A DNA stretch of 37,808 nucleotides. Origin: Bacteroidales bacterium. GTDB taxonomy: Bacteria > Bacteroidota > Bacteroidia > Bacteroidales > JAEINX01. Position numbers and translations under genes: made by a program. Shown here in pieces: positions 35,034-37,808 of the stretch (positions are counted from its first letter, which is position 1; every line of letters starts with the position of its first letter). Where the stretch lies: NCBI GenBank assembly GCA_016342645.1, contig JAEINX010000033.1, positions 1 to 37,808 on the forward strand, given 5' to 3'. The notes below the pieces were generated by a model. That model was not told the DNA's origin. It saw only the letters and a list, made by a program, of their open reading frames with translations, and searched no databases.

Positions 35034-36404
35034 ATGATATTAAAAAAAGAAATATATTTAGAAAATCAAACAAATTATAAAGCATTTTCAATCAATAACA
35101 TAAAAGAAATTCCTCAAATACAAAAGCTTTCAGAGCAAGAATTATTTGAAATAGAAGTAGTTTCACAAGTACTGCCATTTAAAAGCAATTCATACGTTAT
35201 TAACGAATTAATAGATTGGGATAATATTCCAAATGATCCTTTATATATTCTTACTATTCCTCAAAAAGAAATGCTAATACCCAAGCATTTTGATAAAATT
35301 GCAAAGCTTTTAAAATCGGGAGCAGATAAAAAAACAATCACAAAGGCAGCAAACTCTATCAGGATGCAACTTAATCCTCATCCTGCCGGCCAACTTGATT
35401 TAAATGTGCCAAGTATTAATGGTGAACCCATTGATGGCATGCAACATAAATACAGAGAAACTGCATTATTTTTTCCAAGTCAGGGACAAACTTGCCATGC
35501 CTATTGTACTTTTTGTTTTCGATGGCCACAATTTGTTGGTTTGGAAGGTTTGAAATTTGCATCAAAACAGTTAGAGTTGCTACAGGAATATTTCAAAGTT
35601 TACCCTGAAACCACCGACATTCTTTTCACCGGCGGAGATCCCCTCATAATGAATGCAAACTTATTGAATAATTATATTGAACCATTATTAACAAATGTTG
35701 ATAGCCTTAAAAATATTAGGATTGGTTCAAAGGCACTTTCTTATTGGCCGTATAAATTTCTTACTGACCCTGACGCTAAGGAGTTGCTCAAACTTTTTGA
35801 AAAAGTTGTAAAAAAGGGTAAACATTTAGCTTTAATGGCTCATTTCAATCATCCTCGAGAATTGGAAACCAAAGCTGTTCAAGAAGCCATTCGTTTGATC
35901 CGTTCTACCGGTGCTGAAATTAGAACTCAATCTCCTATACTTAATCATATTAACGATAATTCAAATCTTTGGTCTGAAATGTGGCAAAAGCAAGTCTCAC
36001 TTGGCTGTATTCCCTACTACATGTTTGTTGCCAGAGAAACAGGTGCAGCACATTATTTTAACCTCAGTCTTGAAGATATTTTTAGAATTTTCAAAGAAGC
36101 ATATTCAAATGTAAGTGGAATTTGTCGAACTGTTCGAGGGCCAAGTATGTCGGCTGCTCCGGGCAAAGTTCAAGTTGTTGGAATTACGGAAATTAAGGGT
36201 GAAAAAGTTTTTGTTCTTCAATTTATCCAAGGGCGTAATCCTGATTGGGTATTAAAACCTTTCTTTGCAAAATTCAATTCTCAGGCTACATGGCTCAACG
36301 ATCTTAAACCTGCATTCGGAGAAACGAGTTTCTTTTGGCAGGAAGAATATGAGAAAATGACTGGCCAAAATGCTGATTCTTTTGAGTATAAGGATCTCGG
36401 ATAA
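35034..36404 (+). CDS. KamA-family (lysine 2,3-aminomutase-like) radical-SAM/PLP protein
   Basis: A 456-residue protein from the ATG at 35034. The frame is open further to a TTG at 34941, but that lies in the promoter. The radical-SAM cluster motif is Cys154-x3-Cys158-x2-Cys161 (CHAYCTFC). DILFTGGDPLIMN is the SAM/GGxP block, and the end has VRGPSMSAAPGKVQVVG, where Lys378 aligns with the PLP lysine of aminomutases. In lysine 2,3-aminomutase two aspartates hold the substrate side-chain amine. Here the first seems replaced by Arg334 (YMFVARETG) and the second by Ala (SAAPGK), so lysine is an unlikely substrate. The most likely function is a PLP-dependent 1,2-amino shift on another amino acid. 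The name KamA is by family only. Confidence 0.85.
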   Translation: MILKKEIYLENQTNYKAFSINNIKEIPQIQKLSEQELFEIEVVSQVLPFKSNSYVINELIDWDNIPNDPLYILTIPQKEMLIPKHFDKIAKLLKSGADKKTITKAANSIRMQLNPHPAGQLDLNVPSINGEPIDGMQHKYRETALFFPSQGQTCHAYCTFCFRWPQFVGLEGLKFASKQLELLQEYFKVYPETTDILFTGGDPLIMNANLLNNYIEPLLTNVDSLKNIRIGSKALSYWPYKFLTDPDAKELLKLFEKVVKKGKHLALMAHFNHPRELETKAVQEAIRLIRSTGAEIRTQSPILNHINDNSNLWSEMWQKQVSLGCIPYYMFVARETGAAHYFNLSLEDIFRIFKEAYSNVSGICRTVRGPSMSAAPGKVQVVGITEIKGEKVFVLQFIQGRNPDWVLKPFFAKFNSQATWLNDLKPAFGETSFFWQEEYEKMTGQNADSFEYKDLG

Positions 36405-36423
36405 TCTGATTTCAGATATTTTT
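36404..36423 (+). terminator. Short hairpin terminator after the KamA-like gene
   Basis: ATCTG-ATTT-CAGAT (36404-36417) is followed by A and six T. The stem is only 5-6 bp but sits right after the stop codon. Confidence 0.45.
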
Positions 36424-36454
36424 TCATTGCTTCTTTTTTCATATTTATATTTAT

Positions 36455-36462
36455 TATTTTTG
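36455..36462 (+). promoter_or_regulatory. Probable -7 box of the serine-hydrolase gene
   Basis: TATTTTTG (TAnnTTTG), 14 bases before the ATG at 36477. The nearest upstream TTG is 25 bases away, longer than usual. Confidence 0.4.
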
Positions 36463-36476
36463 CAAGAGAATATATT

Positions 36477-37595
36477 ATGAATAAAAAACAAATCATTTTC
36501 CTTTTGTTAACAACAGTCTTCTTTTCTTCTTGCCATGTCGGACGATTTTTTTATTGGAATTTTGCCGATGTCAACGATTATAAAAAATTCCCAGCTTATG
36601 AAATCAATAAATCGGAAAAACCTTTTAAATTTTTTGAAGCAAAGAATTCTATTACTCTGAAAATACCCGAAAAGTTTGAAACAAAAAATAAGAAAATCTC
36701 ATTCGATAAATTTTTAATACAAAATAAAACCATTGCCTTTCTAATAATAAAAAACGATACAATTGTTTTTGAAAAATATTTTAAAGGGTACTCTAAAGAA
36801 TCAATAATGCCTTCATTTTCCGTATCAAAAGCTTTTGTTTCAGCTTTAACAGGAATTGCAATTGAGGATGGGTTTATTAAAAATACAAATCAAAAAGTGA
36901 GTGAATTTTTACCCAAGCTATCAAAAAACGGTTTTGATAAAGTGAGCGTTGAGAATCTTTTGAACATGCGTTCGGGAATTAAATTTAGTGAAGCCTATTT
37001 AAATCCTTTTGCCGAAGCAGGGAAATTTTATTACGGAAAAAACTTAAAAAGATATGTCAGGAAGCTTAAAGTATCGGAAAAACCCGGTGAAAAATACGAA
37101 TATCAAAGCGGAAACACACAGATTCTATCCGAGATAATTGAAAAAACTTCTGGAAAAAAACTTTCAGAGTATCTTGAAGAAAAAATATGGAAACCTATTG
37201 GTATGGAATATGATGCAAGCTGGAATTACGACAGTAGAAAATCAGGAACGATAAAAGCATTCTGTTGTCTAAATGCCAGAGCACGTGATTTTGCAAAACT
37301 TGGAAGATTGTATTTAAAAAACGGGAACTGGGAAGGAATGCAAATAATACCGGTTGAATGGGTGAAAAGAACAACCTCAATAATTAATGATTCAAAAGAT
37401 TCACAGAACTATTCTTATACATATAAATGGCGAGTGATGGAAAACGGATGCTTTTTTGCTAAAGGATTACTTGGCCAATATATTTATGTTGATCCGGTTA
37501 ACAATCTAATCTTCTTAAGATTTGGGACAAGTTATGCAAAAATTGACTGGGCTGATCTTTTTCAAAGTCTTACAAAGCAAATAGAATCAGAATAA
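36477..37595 (+). CDS. Serine hydrolase lipoprotein (beta-lactamase/class C-like)
   Basis: A 372-residue protein with a lipoprotein signal ending in FSSC (Cys19). The penicillin-binding fold of the class C beta-lactamase/DD-peptidase superfamily follows, with SxxK as Ser115-VS-Lys118 (PSFSVSKAF). The block VENLLNMRSGIKFSEAY, the second-Tyr block KYEYQSGNTQILSEII and FAKGLLGQYIYVDP (the KxG-like motif) complete it. It is more like esterase/DD-peptidase relatives (EstB, Pab87) than a true beta-lactamase, so the substrate is unknown. It probably sits on the periplasmic face of the envelope. It follows the KamA-like gene by 72 bases but with a short terminator and its own -7 box between them. Confidence 0.88.
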   Translation: MNKKQIIFLLLTTVFFSSCHVGRFFYWNFADVNDYKKFPAYEINKSEKPFKFFEAKNSITLKIPEKFETKNKKISFDKFLIQNKTIAFLIIKNDTIVFEKYFKGYSKESIMPSFSVSKAFVSALTGIAIEDGFIKNTNQKVSEFLPKLSKNGFDKVSVENLLNMRSGIKFSEAYLNPFAEAGKFYYGKNLKRYVRKLKVSEKPGEKYEYQSGNTQILSEIIEKTSGKKLSEYLEEKIWKPIGMEYDASWNYDSRKSGTIKAFCCLNARARDFAKLGRLYLKNGNWEGMQIIPVEWVKRTTSIINDSKDSQNYSYTYKWRVMENGCFFAKGLLGQYIYVDPVNNLIFLRFGTSYAKIDWADLFQSLTKQIESE

Positions 37596-37628
37596 TTACC
37601 TTCGGCTTTGTTATTTTATTTTGGAATT

Positions 37629-37684
37629 AAGGCTAAAGGCTAAAAGTTAAAGGCTAAAAAAGCTAAAGTAAAAGGTAAAAAGGG
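37629..37684. repeat. Degenerate short-unit repeat (AAGGCTAAA-like)
   Basis: AAGGCTAAAGGCTAAAAGTT is followed by further copies of AAAGGCTAA and AAAGCTAAAGTAAAAGG. The units are 7-10 bases with variable A runs. It appears to be a slippage-prone intergenic repeat and not coding. Confidence 0.6.
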
Positions 37685-37700
37685 TAGGAAGATTGGTGAT

Positions 37701-37753
37701 TGCTTGTGCTTTGCGTTTGGGATTACAAGTCTCCTGTTTTGTGCAATGCAGCA
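37701..37753. repeat. Possible REP-like imperfect palindrome
   Basis: TGCTTGTGCTTTGC on the left and GTGCAATGCAGCA on the right are imperfect reverse complements around a centre GGGATTACAAGTCTCC. It resembles the intergenic palindromes spread through some Bacteroidota genomes. A single copy is in the window, so repetition cannot be seen here. Confidence 0.35.
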
Positions 37754-37762
37754 CCCACTTTT

Positions 37763-37808
37763 TTAGATTTTCATTTCCAGTAGTTGTTCTTGTATTTGGT
37801 TTGGCACT
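37763..37808 (-). CDS. Possible C-terminal end of a gene leaving the window
   Basis: On the minus strand a frame open to the window edge ends VPNQIQEQLLEMKI at a TAA (37765-37763). The hydrophilic, helix-like composition looks like the end of a protein, but fourteen residues are too few to name it or to be sure it is real. Confidence 0.3.
   Translation of the reverse strand, partial: VPNQIQEQLLEMKI

Noticed and set aside
36477-37595. Beta-lactamase resistance gene
   Set aside because: The SxxK fold is shared with esterases and peptidases, and the second and third motifs do not match a true class C enzyme well. A resistance role is not supported.

Overview
The window is AT-rich DNA from a member of the Bacteroidota. 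Several things point there: two TonB-dependent receptors with an N-terminal carboxypeptidase-regulatory-like domain, a very long sensor kinase with a periplasmic two-component-regulator beta-propeller, an extended NusB of 319 residues, ftsE without an adjacent ftsX, lipoproteins built from GCTNP...DDGSC and WG repeats, and promoters of the Bacteroidota type (TTG, 19-21 bases, TAnnTTTG). I see no rRNA, CRISPR array, complete insertion sequence or prophage. Most of the window looks like ordinary chromosome with a patchwork of short operons on both strands.

Layout. 1-474: the end of a HigB-like toxin gene and its HigA antitoxin. 606-7761: an outer-membrane receptor on the minus strand, an SDR-type epimerase, and a large Oar-like TonB-dependent receptor. 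7837-9066: an ENPP-type phosphodiesterase lipoprotein. 9146-9839: a two-gene module whose second protein carries TumE toxin motifs. 9884-10570: ftsE. 10550-13121: a minus-strand operon of two glycosyltransferases with a lone antitoxin-like gene between them. 13347-15875: an operon for two repeat lipoproteins and a small beta-barrel. It faces a minus-strand two-component system (16603-19740 kinase, 15966-16601 NarL-type regulator) across a shared terminator.

19911-28318 is mostly housekeeping: murB, gdhA, valS, nusB, trmD and dnaN. 28361-30241 is an LtaS/MdoB-like membrane sulfatase-fold transferase. 30355-30876 is a DUF4258/MqsA-type pair. 30988-33485 holds the YggS PLP protein, galK, tRNA-Arg(ACG) and rpmE2 (L31 type B). 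33635-37595 holds a DUF418 membrane protein, a KamA-family radical-SAM protein with unusual substrate-site residues, and a serine-hydrolase lipoprotein. The last 200 bases hold a short degenerate repeat, a possible REP-like hairpin and perhaps the end of a gene leaving the window.

The most interesting items are: the KamA-like enzyme, in which an arginine appears to replace a lysine-binding aspartate; the three-gene surface operon with a perfect palindrome just upstream of its probable promoter; the TumE-like module; the orphan antitoxin fused into a glycosyltransferase operon; and four separate toxin-antitoxin-related loci in 38 kb. Family assignments come from motif recognition by eye, with no database search.
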